Assembly (NCBI GenBank): GCA_036338025.1
Contig: JAYZDB010000331.1
Coordinates: 1-13,878 of the forward strand
Source: JAYZDB01 sp036338025
Lineage (GTDB): Bacteria > Planctomycetota > UBA1135 > UBA2386
DNA length: 13,878 nucleotides
Direction of reading: 5' to 3'
Part shown: one piece after another, positions 6,944 to 13,878 of the stretch
Numbering within the stretch: position 1 is the first letter of the stretch
Layout of the letters: every line of letters begins with the position of its first letter
The notes under the pieces: model-generated
What the model was told of the DNA's origin: nothing
What the model saw: the letters and a program-made list of their open reading frames with translations, nothing else
Databases searched by the model: none
Translations under genes and position numbers: made by a program

Positions 6944-8152
6944 CCGAATACCCGTTGCGGGATCCGTCCAAGCCACGACCGCTCCGCCGTCGATGGCTGC
7001 GACTTGCGGGAAACCCGAGCGCCGGGCCAACCGCATTGGACCGATGGTGGCGGGCTCGCTGGCCGATCCATCGACGCCGAATCGCCGGGCAGAGAGTTGG
7101 CCGGTCTTTCCAACCTGGCCTAACCAGACGACCAATAGTGAGCCATCGGCGAGGTGGGTGACGTCAGGTCGACCCAAGGGTGCCGTGTCATCGACGACTA
7201 TTGGACTGTCGAAGCTGACGCCCGCATCGGTGGAGATGGCCAGGAGGACCTCAGCCTTGTTCTGGGATCCCATCGTGAACCAGGTGACCGCAACCTGCGA
7301 TCCGCGAGCCGACATCGCCGGCCCGTTGACGGGTCAACCCGGGTTGTGCCACAGGTCGTCATGGCAAGTCGCGGTGCCGGTCCAGGATGACTGTTCTTGC
7401 CGGATGATCGCAATATCGCGCACTTCTGATGTGCCAAGTTCCGATTCACCGCGATCACGGAAGACGGTTACCAGCCCTTGTTTGCCGATCCAGGACGCGT
7501 CGGTGGCACAGCATTCACAGGCTCGCTCGTCCAGCAGGGACTCCGGTCCAAGTCGTGTACCGGTGTGGTCGAACCGGACGCTGCGTAGTGCCATGTTGCC
7601 AGTGGCTTTTTGATTGCGACCATCGAGCCATACGGCTGAGAACCTCCCGTCGCCTTCAGGGACGAGGGTGGCGAATCCGTGCTCTGCTGCGCTGTTGTCA
7701 TCGTGTAACCAGAACGGCTTGGTCCACCGCCCTCCGGCGTCCGAGGAACATGCGACACGGACTCCGTAGCTGTAGGTGCCGGTGCCGTTTTTCTCCAGCC
7801 AGTGGGCAGCATAGTTGCCTTGCTCATCACCAACTATCGAGGGGTAGTCTGCCCAATTGACGAACCAGTTCTTGCCCTCGCTGATGGTGCTCGGGGTGGT
7901 GAATTCGACGGCGTCCAGCGAGGTGGTAAGCCGTATTGCATGTTGCCCCTTGCCGACCGTTTCCACCCAGCTGAGCAGGAGCCGTTTTCCGGCGACTGAC
8001 AGATAGGGGTAGCGTGCAGTCTTCGGTGATTCAAACGTGGTGATGCGTGTCACGGCCAGCTTGGCGGAGCTTGGTGCGGGCTCATGCCGGCAACTCGCGG
8101 CGAGAACCAGGACCATTGTGGCGGTCCATAATCGAGCTGAGGTTTTCTGCAT
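6920..8152 (-). CDS. Beta-propeller (sialidase-like) lipoprotein with in-frame TGA: candidate selenoprotein
   Basis: Read through one TGA (codon 273), this frame encodes 410 residues. Residues 1-21 form a lipoprotein signal (hydrophobic core TMVLVLAAS then Cys21), so the protein is secreted and lipid-anchored. The rest looks like a beta-propeller with Asp-box motifs SxDxGxxW: SSDAGGRW at 136-143 and the near-match STDAGVSF at 307-314, one on each side of the TGA. A CxCC motif (Cys212, Cys214, Cys215) lies 58 residues before the TGA and Cys263 lies 10 before. The TGA is followed in frame by PVNGPAMSARG, then 126 more codons to a TAG. In related BNR/sialidase-like proteins I recall this reading GCPVNGP, which would make the TGA replace a conserved Cys. 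The frame does not shift and both halves look equally coding. Catalytic activity is unknown; true sialidase activity is not supported. It starts 14 nt after the FAD/folate enzyme stop, likely in the same operon. Alternatives are a pseudogene or sequence error. Confidence 0.7.
7305..7325 (-). promoter_or_regulatory. Candidate bacterial SECIS hairpin downstream of the TGA
   Basis: Counting from the base after the TGA, nt 9-15 (CGGGCCG) pair with nt 23-29 (CGGCUCG) as seven pairs including one G-U. The loop, nt 16-22, is GCGAUGU and begins with G. Bacterial SECIS elements, as described, lie just after the UGA with a short apical stem, a G in the first two loop positions, and a loop about 16-37 nt from the UGA; this hairpin meets all three. 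A competing small hairpin (CCCG-UCAA-CGGG, nt 1-12) uses some of the same bases, and GC-rich sequence makes chance stems common. Confidence 0.42.
7334..7336 (-). other. In-frame TGA, candidate selenocysteine codon (Sec273)
   Basis: On the minus strand codons read CAC AAC CCG GGT TGA CCC GTC, giving His-Asn-Pro-Gly-[TGA]-Pro-Val. The codon is the only stop within 410 codons and sits where a conserved Cys is expected. TGC or TGT to TGA is one base, so a nonsense mutation is possible, but landing on that particular Cys with an otherwise intact frame favours Sec. Confidence 0.55.
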
Positions 8153-8166
8153 TACTAGTCGGCGGC

Positions 8167-10611
8167 TTACATGCGTACGCGGCCCATCGTGGGGTCGTAC
8201 AGTGACTTCAGGTGGAGTTCGCACTCTATCATCTCGCCTGCGATCTCCAGTTCGTAGATGCCAGTGTGCAAGAAATCGTCATCTACGATGGCCTCGTTGC
8301 GTACGTAGCCATAGCCGATTGGCTTCCCAACCGTGTATCCGAACCCACCGCTGGTCAGCCATCCGACCCGGTCACCATTTCGGTATATGGTCTCTCGTCC
8401 GAGCAAGACGATGGAGGGGTCCTCTACCGTGAAGCAGGCGAGTCGTTGGTGGAGGGCGCCTGCTTGCGCCTCAAGTGCCTGGCGGCCCCGAAAGTCGATA
8501 TCGGTCTTCAACTTGGTGGCGAAGCCGAGGCCGGCTTCGAGGGGTGTGTAGTCCGGACCGATGTCCTTGCCCCAGATGCGGTAGCCCTTCTCGAGTCGCA
8601 GGGACTCGATCGCCCGGTAGCCAGCGTGTTGGAGACCGTAGGCTTGCCCGGCGGTGTGGATGGCGTCGTATACCCGGCCGGCATCCCCGGCCGGAATGTG
8701 CAACTCCCACCCGAGTTCGCCGACGAAGGTCAGCCGCATGGCACGCACTACGCATCCCTCGATCTCGATGTCCTGCCAGGTCATGTAAGGGAAGGCGTCG
8801 TTGCTGAGATTGGCCGTCGTGACTGCTGAGAGGACATCGCGGCTATGGGGTCCCATGAGCCCGATGACCGCTCGTTCATCGGTGATGTCGTGGAGTTGCA
8901 CATCTTGACCGGTCTGGAAGCCGCCTCGTATCCAGTGGGCGTCATGGGTTGCGTAACCTGTGCCGGTGACTATGTAGAAGGACTGGTTGTCGAGCCGCGC
9001 TACTGTCAGGTCGCATTCGATCCCGCCGCGTTGGTTCAGCATCTGCGTGTAGACAATACGGCCGGGTGGTTTGCGAACGTCGTTCGCACAGATCCACGAC
9101 AGCGCGGCTTCCGCGTCCCTCCCCTGCACCAGGTATTTTGCAAACGAGGTAGAGTCGAACAGGGCGACAGCCTCCCGGGTTGCCGTGTGTTCCTCCCCAA
9201 CCTGGGGAAACCAGTTTTGGTAACCGTAGGTGTAGACGTCTTTGGCTTCGACGCCGGCTGGCGCGAACCAGTTGGGCCGCTCCCAACCCATCTTCTCGCC
9301 GAAGCTGGCGCCGACGCTTTGTAGCCGGTCGAACAGAGGCGACTTACGGATTGGTCTGCCACAGTGAAACTCCTCATGCGGCCACGACATGGTGTAGTGG
9401 TGGCTGTAGGCCTCCAGGGTCCGGTCGAGAACGAAGGCATCCTCCCGATGGTGATGGCCGAATCTCCGGATGTCGACGGGCCAGAGGTCCATCGAAGGTT
9501 CGCCCCCGACGATCCACTCCGCCAGGGCCTTGCCAGCGCCGCCAGCGGCGGCGATCCCGAAGGCGTTGAAGCCGGCACCGACGAAGTAGTTTCTTACCTC
9601 GGGGGCTTCTCCGAGGATGAATGTGCCGTCCGGCGTGAAAGCTTCCGGGCCGTTGATCAGTTGGCGGACACCGGCGTCGCCCAGGGCAGGCATGCGCTCG
9701 AAGGCCTGCTCTGCGAGGTTTTCGAAGTGATCCCAGTTCGAGTCGATGAGCTTGAAGATCCAACCGTCCGGGATGCCGCCGAGTGCCCACGGGATTGGAT
9801 CGAGCTCGTAGCCGCCCATCGTCACGCCGCCGACCTCTTCCTTGAAGTAGATCAGGCGGTCGGGATCTCGCAGGGTGGGTAGATCTGGAGTGATCCCTTC
9901 GATTGGCTCGGTCACCATGAACTGATGCTGTACCGCCTGCACCGGCACGTTGACTCCGGCCATGCGCCCGATCTCCCGGGCCCACAAGCCAGCGCAGTTC
10001 ACGATGACTTCGCACTGGATCGATCCCTTTGATGTCTGCACGCCTCCGACCACGCCGTCTTTGACGTCGATCGCCGTGACTGTGCAGTCTTCCACACACG
10101 TCGCACCTGCCATCTGAGCGCCCTTCGAGAGAGATCGCGCCAGATCACCAGGGCTGACCTGGCCGTCGGTTGGCAAGAATGCGGCGCCGACCAGGTCGTC
10201 GATGTCCATCAGGGGCCAGAGTTCCTGAGCCTCCTTCGGTGACAGCAGGTGCATTTCGAGACCGAAGCTGTGGGCGGTGGTTGCTTGTCGACGCACCTCG
10301 GTCCAGCGTTCTTCATTGCAGGCCAGACGGAGTCCACCGTTTCGCCGCCAGCCGGTGGCTTGCCCGGTTTCGGCCTCGATCTGGTCGTAGAGTTCGACGC
10401 TGTATTTCAGCAGTTGCGTGATACTCGCTGAGCTCCGTAGTTGTCCAACCAGGCCAGCGGCATGAAAGGTCGAACCGCAGGTCAGTTGTCCTCGTTCGAG
10501 GATCACGATGTCGCGAGTCCCGAGCTTGGCCAGGTGGTAGGCGACGCTACATCCAATGATGCCACCACCGATGATCACGACTTGGGCGCTGGTGGGCAGG
10601 TCTTGGGTCAT
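8167..10611 (-). CDS. FAD-dependent sarcosine/dimethylglycine dehydrogenase-type protein with GcvT domain
   Basis: An 814-residue two-part enzyme. Residues 9-370 are a D-amino-acid-oxidase-type FAD domain: VVIIGGGIIG (11-20), the ribose-binding acid at the end of VILER (36-40), and GSTFHAAGL, whose His50 aligns with the covalently flavinylated His of mammalian dimethylglycine and sarcosine dehydrogenases. Residues 370-425 resemble the linking FAO_M domain, and 430-805 are GcvT plus GcvT C-terminal domains, with RGGIECDLTV (529-538), GELGWE (631-636) and LRLEKGYR (671-678), which bind tetrahydrofolate. The family oxidatively removes an N-methyl group and hands the formaldehyde unit to folate. 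LTCGSTFHAAGLVGQLRSS looks closer to the sarcosine dehydrogenase pattern, but the exact N-methyl substrate is uncertain. The ATG overlaps the HAD stop (ATGA), so translation is probably coupled. Length matches the family, with no visible defects and no signal peptide. Confidence 0.88.
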   Translation of the reverse strand: MTQDLPTSAQVVIIGGGIIGCSVAYHLAKLGTRDIVILERGQLTCGSTFHAAGLVGQLRSSASITQLLKYSVELYDQIEAETGQATGWRRNGGLRLACNEERWTEVRRQATTAHSFGLEMHLLSPKEAQELWPLMDIDDLVGAAFLPTDGQVSPGDLARSLSKGAQMAGATCVEDCTVTAIDVKDGVVGGVQTSKGSIQCEVIVNCAGLWAREIGRMAGVNVPVQAVQHQFMVTEPIEGITPDLPTLRDPDRLIYFKEEVGGVTMGGYELDPIPWALGGIPDGWIFKLIDSNWDHFENLAEQAFERMPALGDAGVRQLINGPEAFTPDGTFILGEAPEVRNYFVGAGFNAFGIAAAGGAGKALAEWIVGGEPSMDLWPVDIRRFGHHHREDAFVLDRTLEAYSHHYTMSWPHEEFHCGRPIRKSPLFDRLQSVGASFGEKMGWERPNWFAPAGVEAKDVYTYGYQNWFPQVGEEHTATREAVALFDSTSFAKYLVQGRDAEAALSWICANDVRKPPGRIVYTQMLNQRGGIECDLTVARLDNQSFYIVTGTGYATHDAHWIRGGFQTGQDVQLHDITDERAVIGLMGPHSRDVLSAVTTANLSNDAFPYMTWQDIEIEGCVVRAMRLTFVGELGWELHIPAGDAGRVYDAIHTAGQAYGLQHAGYRAIESLRLEKGYRIWGKDIGPDYTPLEAGLGFATKLKTDIDFRGRQALEAQAGALHQRLACFTVEDPSIVLLGRETIYRNGDRVGWLTSGGFGYTVGKPIGYGYVRNEAIVDDDFLHTGIYELEIAGEMIECELHLKSLYDPTMGRVRM

Positions 10612-11285
10612 TTAGTGTTCTCGGGATGGTCGATGATTGTCCAGTTCTCCCGGGCTGCGACTGCCCGCAGTTTGTCATCGGGCTCGACTGCCCAACGCAG
10701 GTCGATGCTGAGTTCGAGCATCTCGATGTCGATGTGTGTGTTCCCCACCGCCAGATAGACCGGGTCGTTGGTGGCGTTTCGAATTGCTGCGGCCTTGCCG
10801 GGACCGTGAGTCGCGATGCCCTGGGGTAGCCCGGTCGCCCGGTTGTGTTCGTCCGCCGCCAGTTCGAGCGCCAGGATCCGATCGGATGGAATCGGCAGAT
10901 GATCGACGAGGGGCGCCAACACCGGGCTTGGTGTGCCGGAGACGATGTAGACCGAGAAACCCGCATTTGCGAGCCAGTGGATCGCTTGCACGGTGGACTC
11001 GATCCAACGTCGTTCGCCGCCGCTGCGCCAGAATTCCGCGACCTGCTCGGCGAGTTCTCCGAGGTCATAGCCAACGTAGAAACGCAGGATGGACAGGCAG
11101 CCCAGACCCATGTCCTGCTCGTTGTCTGCGCAGTAGCTATCCCAGAGTCCGCCATCGAACTGGCCTCGGTCGATCATCCAGCGGGTGAAGTCCTCGGATA
11201 CGTCCCCACGCCACAGCACTCCATCGGCGTCAAAGACCGCCGCCCGGGGTCCGTCGAGAGCGGTAAGATGACGAAGCGATTCCAT
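10608..11285 (-). CDS. HAD-superfamily phosphatase (SerB / phosphocholine-phosphatase-like)
   Basis: A 225-residue haloacid-dehalogenase-type hydrolase with a large alpha-helical cap between motifs I and II. Motif I is FDADG with nucleophile Asp19 and acid Asp21, motif II is IVSGTP with Ser116, motif III Lys164 in GPGK, and motif IV is AVGNTHIDIEML with Asp186; Asn182 replaces the more usual first Asp of GDxxxD, a change seen in some active HADs. This resembles PF12710 phosphatases acting on small phospho-metabolites. Given the partner FAD/folate enzyme, phosphocholine, phosphoethanolamine or a similar amino alcohol phosphate is a reasonable but unproven substrate. The open frame extends to 11333, but I use ATG 11285 because the extra residues overlap the divergent aldehyde dehydrogenase gene. 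Its TGA overlaps the next start as ATGA. The promoter must lie in or before the aldehyde dehydrogenase coding region. Confidence 0.8.
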   Translation of the reverse strand: MESLRHLTALDGPRAAVFDADGVLWRGDVSEDFTRWMIDRGQFDGGLWDSYCADNEQDMGLGCLSILRFYVGYDLGELAEQVAEFWRSGGERRWIESTVQAIHWLANAGFSVYIVSGTPSPVLAPLVDHLPIPSDRILALELAADEHNRATGLPQGIATHGPGKAAAIRNATNDPVYLAVGNTHIDIEMLELSIDLRWAVEPDDKLRAVAARENWTIIDHPENTK

Positions 11286-11319
11286 GCGAGCGCTGACGAT
11301 AACGACTAGGATCCATCGG

Positions 11320-12669
11320 GTGAACGTCCTCAATCCCTATTCCGGCGAACTCGTTTGTTCGATCGAAGAGACTACCGACACTGAGCTGCAGCAACGGCTG
11401 ACGCAGGCTGGCGAGGCGCTGCGGACCTGGCGGCGGACCAGCGTCGAGGAGCGCGTTGCGCGGCTGCGGGCTGGTATCCAGTACTTCCGAGAGGATCGCG
11501 AATCGATCGCTCTCGAGATCACCCAGCAGATGGGCAAGCCGCTTGCGCAGGCCCGTGGTGAGGTCGACGCCATGATCGACCGGGCGGAACACATGCTGGA
11601 GATCGCACCAGCGGTCCTGGCACCGGACCTGTTGGAGCCCAAGCCAGGCTTTCATCGCCGCATTGAACACGAGCCGCTTGGGGTGGTCTTCAATCTCGCA
11701 GCGTGGAATTACCCACTCTTGATCGCTGTCAATGTGGTTGTCCCAGCATTGCTGGCTGGCAACGTCGTGCTGTTGAAGCACAGCAGCAAGACTCCGCTTT
11801 GTGGTGATCGTTTCGCCAAGGCATTCCCTCACGTCAGTCACCTGGTTCTCGACCATGAACGGACGGCCGCATTGATCCGCAGCGGGGAGGTTGACCATGT
11901 TGCGTTCACCGGGTCTGTCGAGGGTGGACGTGAGGTGTTCCAACAGGCTGCATCCGGCCCGAAGTTTCTCGATACAGGTCTCGAACTCGGAGGTGCCGAT
12001 CCGGCCTATGTCGCCGCCGACGCGGATCTTGACGTTGCAGTGGCGGCGATCGTGGATGGCGCCTGCTACAACGCTGGCCAATCCTGTTGCGCCGTCGAGC
12101 GTGTCTACGTGCACCAAGATCACTACCAGGAGTTCTTGGAGCGGGCGCAACTTGAGCTGCGAAACTACCAACTCGGCGATCCCCAGGATGAGTCGACAAC
12201 CATGGGTCCGATGGCCAGCCGAAGTGCTGTCGGGTTCTTGCGATCTCAGGTAGAGGATGCGATCAAGCGTGGTTCGAAGCTCTTGGAAGGTGGCGACGCC
12301 GCTGGTGAATCCGGCCAGTTTTTCACCCCGACCCTCCTGGCTGATTGCCCGAACGACTGCGAGGTGATGCAGGAGGAGAGTTTCGGCCCCGTGTTGCCGG
12401 TGGCATCCGTTGCAAATGACGAAGAAGCAATCGCGCGCATGAACGATTCGCGGTTTGGTCTCACTGCCTCGGTTTGGACTCCTGATCGGGAACGTGCGGA
12501 GCGGTTTGCAGCGGAACTCAAGACCGGCACGGTGTTTCAGAACCGATGCGACTTTCTTGATCCTGACCTGCCGTGGACGGGCGTTGGCGATAGTGGCAAG
12601 GGCTCGACCTTATCGCGCTATGGCTTGTTGTGCCTGACCCGGCGCAAGAGCCTTCACTTCAAGGACTAG
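11320..12669 (+). CDS. NAD(P)-dependent aldehyde dehydrogenase, amine-catabolism type
   Basis: A 449-residue ALDH from the GTG at 11320; counting from this codon, Asn130 is in AAWNYP, Lys153 in LLKHSS, the general base Glu222 in LELGGADP, and the catalytic Cys256 in NAGQSCCAVERV, with EESFGPVLPV near the C-terminus. NAGQSCC is common in ALDHs beside glutamine-synthetase-like amine ligases. The stretch before VAFTGS seems short: the usual AG-LP-G-F segment is not recognisable, so the protein is a little under typical 470-490 residues. Start choice: GTG 11320 has AGGA at 8-nt spacing and begins right before NVLNPYSGE, as ALDHs usually do; an in-frame ATG at 11284 is an alternative and would share its CATG with the HAD start. 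It is the only plus-strand gene in the right half, wedged between two minus-strand groups. Substrate unknown; succinate-semialdehyde-like or amino-aldehyde oxidation is likely. Confidence 0.88.
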   Translation: MNVLNPYSGELVCSIEETTDTELQQRLTQAGEALRTWRRTSVEERVARLRAGIQYFREDRESIALEITQQMGKPLAQARGEVDAMIDRAEHMLEIAPAVLAPDLLEPKPGFHRRIEHEPLGVVFNLAAWNYPLLIAVNVVVPALLAGNVVLLKHSSKTPLCGDRFAKAFPHVSHLVLDHERTAALIRSGEVDHVAFTGSVEGGREVFQQAASGPKFLDTGLELGGADPAYVAADADLDVAVAAIVDGACYNAGQSCCAVERVYVHQDHYQEFLERAQLELRNYQLGDPQDESTTMGPMASRSAVGFLRSQVEDAIKRGSKLLEGGDAAGESGQFFTPTLLADCPNDCEVMQEESFGPVLPVASVANDEEAIARMNDSRFGLTASVWTPDRERAERFAAELKTGTVFQNRCDFLDPDLPWTGVGDSGKGSTLSRYGLLCLTRRKSLHFKD

Positions 12670-12682
12670 AATCCAGGCTGCG

Positions 12683-13474
12683 TCACTCAGGCGTCACGTA
12701 GGCTGAGGTGATTCCGCCATCGACGGTGAAGGTCGTTCCGGTGACGTAGGACGAATCGTCCGAAGCCAGGAACAGGGCGGACTTTGCCATCTCCGCAGCT
12801 TCGCCGAACCGTCCCATCGGAATGTGGACCAGGCGGCGTTGCTTCTTGTCTTCTGTGTCGAGGAACTTCATCAGCAACTCTGTGCGTAGTGGGCCGGGGC
12901 ACAGTGCGTTGACCCGGATGTTCTCGCGAGCGTGGATTACCGCCAGCTCACGGGTCATGGCGAGGACGCCGCCCTTGCTGGCGGTATAGGCGAGTTGGGG
13001 GGTGGCGGCGCCCATGCAAGCGACGAACGAGGCCGTGTTGATGATCGAGCCGCCACCGGCGCGGCGTAGAGCCGGGATTCCGTGCTTGCAGCCGAGGTAG
13101 ACGCCCTTGAGGTTGACTGACATCGTCAGGTCCCAGACCGACTCCTCCGTCTCGATAGCGTCCGAGTCATCGGAGTGCATGATGCCCGCGTTGTTGAACA
13201 AGACGTCCAGGCCACCAAATTGAGCCTCCGCCACCTGCACCATCTCTTGGCAGTCAGAATTCTTGGAGACATCTGCACGTTGGAAGATTGCTTCGCCCCC
13301 TGAGGACCGGACCATCTGCGCGGTTTCTTCGCCCTCGGCCTCTTGAATGTCGACGGCGACCACTTTGGCCCCGTGATCCGCAAACAAGAGTGCCGTTTCA
13401 CGGCCAATGCCGCTGGCGGCTCCGGTGATCAGAGCGACTTTGCCATCCAGTCTGGTTTCTTGTGATTCGTTCAT
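12683..13474 (-). CDS. SDR-family NAD-dependent dehydrogenase
   Basis: A 263-residue classical short-chain dehydrogenase/reductase. The Rossmann glycine motif is TGAASGIG (17-24), Asp42 at the end of the second strand (VVAVD) predicts NAD(H) over NADP(H), NNAG is at 94-97, and the catalytic set is Asn121 (SVNLKG), Ser149 (NTASF), Tyr163 and Lys167 (YTASK). The C-terminus VDGGITSAY is family-typical. It carries the general 'glucose 1-dehydrogenase-like' annotation type, which says little about substrate; an alcohol or amino alcohol is plausible in this neighbourhood. It begins 4 nt after the glutamine-synthetase-like stop and hence is likely co-transcribed with it. It converges on the aldehyde dehydrogenase gene with 13 bp between stops. 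Together SDR and ALDH could take an alcohol to the acid in two steps. Confidence 0.9.
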   Translation of the reverse strand: MNESQETRLDGKVALITGAASGIGRETALLFADHGAKVVAVDIQEAEGEETAQMVRSSGGEAIFQRADVSKNSDCQEMVQVAEAQFGGLDVLFNNAGIMHSDDSDAIETEESVWDLTMSVNLKGVYLGCKHGIPALRRAGGGSIINTASFVACMGAATPQLAYTASKGGVLAMTRELAVIHARENIRVNALCPGPLRTELLMKFLDTEDKKQRRLVHIPMGRFGEAAEMAKSALFLASDDSSYVTGTTFTVDGGITSAYVTPE

Positions 13475-13478
13475 TCAA

Positions 13479-13878
13479 TCAGATCTGCTCAAAGTAGCGG
13501 CGACGCTCCCAGTCCGTGACCGCGGCATCGTAGGCCTGCACTTCTGTGCGGTAGAAATGTGCGTAGTGGTCGACTACCTCGTCGCCGAAACTTTGGCGGG
13601 CGAAGCTGCTGTCCGCGAACAACTCGACAGCGTCTGCCAGGGTATTTGGAACGCGCGGGAGTTCTTGGGCTTCGTAGATGTCGCCCTCGAAGATCGGAGG
13701 AGGCTCGATCTTGTTGGCGATGCCGTCAAGGCCTGACGCAAGCGACGCCGCGTACGCGAGGTACGGGTTGCAGTCCGCGCCGGGAATGCGGCATTCGATC
13801 CTGAGGCTTTGTCCAGACCCTACGACACGGAACCCGGCAGTTCGGTTGTCGTGGCTCCAGGCGATCTTCGTCGGCGCC
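13479..13878 (-). CDS. Glutamine-synthetase-family ligase, C-terminal part (runs off right edge)
   Basis: The last 132 residues of a type I-fold glutamine synthetase-like protein; the start is outside the window. Visible are SHDNRTAGFRVVG, then LRIECRIPGADCNPYLAYAA and SLASGLDGI, the C-terminal catalytic barrel segment in which the Arg residues of NR and RIExR bind ATP and glutamate. The protein ends in VTDWERRRYFEQI, the pattern of gamma-glutamylpolyamine / gamma-glutamylamide ligases (PuuA-like) more than true glutamine synthetases. There is no adenylylation Tyr motif in the visible part. The role is probably ATP-dependent gamma-glutamylation of an amine, with the following SDR and the nearby ALDH oxidising the conjugate, but only the C-terminus is seen. 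It is followed after 4 nt by the SDR gene. Confidence 0.87.
   Translation of the reverse strand, partial: APTKIAWSHDNRTAGFRVVGSGQSLRIECRIPGADCNPYLAYAASLASGLDGIANKIEPPPIFEGDIYEAQELPRVPNTLADAVELFADSSFARQSFGDEVVDHYAHFYRTEVQAYDAAVTDWERRRYFEQI

Noticed and set aside
6920..8152. Treating the lipoprotein as two genes (7334-8152 and 6920-7315) or as a frameshift
   Set aside because: Both parts are in the same frame, so there is no frameshift. The second piece would start inside a beta-propeller after the conserved PVNGP, and has no signal peptide or ribosome site. One protein interrupted by TGA fits better.
6920..8152. Calling the lipoprotein a sialidase
   Set aside because: Asp-boxes only show a beta-propeller fold. 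The sialidase Arg triad and catalytic Tyr/Glu are not recognisable, and the conserved features are Cys-based.
9374..10099. Minus-strand 241-codon frame within the FAD/folate enzyme
   Set aside because: It is an Arg-rich alternate frame of a well-supported gene.
11230..12171. Minus-strand open frame (313 codons) across the aldehyde dehydrogenase
   Set aside because: It is antisense to a clear ALDH with intact motifs and shows no domain of its own.
12680..12697. Direct repeat GCGTCAC x2 near the convergent ALDH/SDR stops
   Set aside because: Only 7 bp, 11 bp apart, largely within the SDR C-terminal codons; not distinguishable from chance and not a terminator hairpin.

Overview
The window (about 13.9 kb, roughly 60% GC by eye) is a dense bacterial catabolic region with three parts: a phosphonate-degradation locus, a one-carbon/amine-oxidation gene group, and the edges of two neighbouring genes. 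The best lineage clue is the left-edge gene, a secreted CxxCH cytochrome of a type I associate with Planctomycetota; that assignment is an inference. Hardly any start codon has a clear Shine-Dalgarno sequence. I see no tRNA, rRNA, CRISPR array, insertion sequence or integrase.

Left edge (1-335, minus): N-terminus of an exported c-type cytochrome running out of the window. Phosphonate locus (485-6918): on the minus strand, from right to left, a 12-helix transporter with an organophosphate-antiporter-like motif (4277-5599), phosphonoacetate hydrolase phnA (2964-4211), phosphonoacetaldehyde dehydrogenase phnY (1537-2961) and a zinc alcohol dehydrogenase of the phosphonate-associated type (485-1543), nearly all abutting or overlapping. 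Divergently on the plus strand lies phnW, the 2-aminoethylphosphonate transaminase (5803-6918). Together PhnW, PhnY and PhnA form the complete route 2-aminoethylphosphonate -> phosphonoacetaldehyde -> phosphonoacetate -> acetate + phosphate. The 203-bp divergent intergenic region carries an inverted repeat just upstream of phnW.

Middle (6920-11285, minus): a HAD phosphatase, a sarcosine/dimethylglycine-dehydrogenase-type FAD + folate enzyme (ATGA overlap with the HAD gene) and a beta-propeller lipoprotein form one apparent operon. The lipoprotein frame contains a single in-frame TGA (7334-7336). The reading frame continues for another 137 codons and the flanking residues read PG-[TGA]-PVNGP. 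As I recall the family, this position is a conserved Cys (GCPVNGP). A 7-bp hairpin begins 9 nt after the TGA with a G-first loop 16-22 nt downstream, as expected for a bacterial SECIS element. This candidate selenoprotein, with a CxCC motif in the same domain, is the most interesting object in the window; the alternatives are a recent nonsense mutation or a sequence error.

Right (11320-13878): an aldehyde dehydrogenase on the plus strand, then on the minus strand an SDR dehydrogenase preceded by the C-terminus of a glutamine-synthetase-family enzyme that enters from the right edge. GS-like + SDR + ALDH suggests gamma-glutamylation and oxidation of an amine or amino alcohol, and the folate enzyme suggests N-demethylation. 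The actual substrates cannot be read from the sequence.
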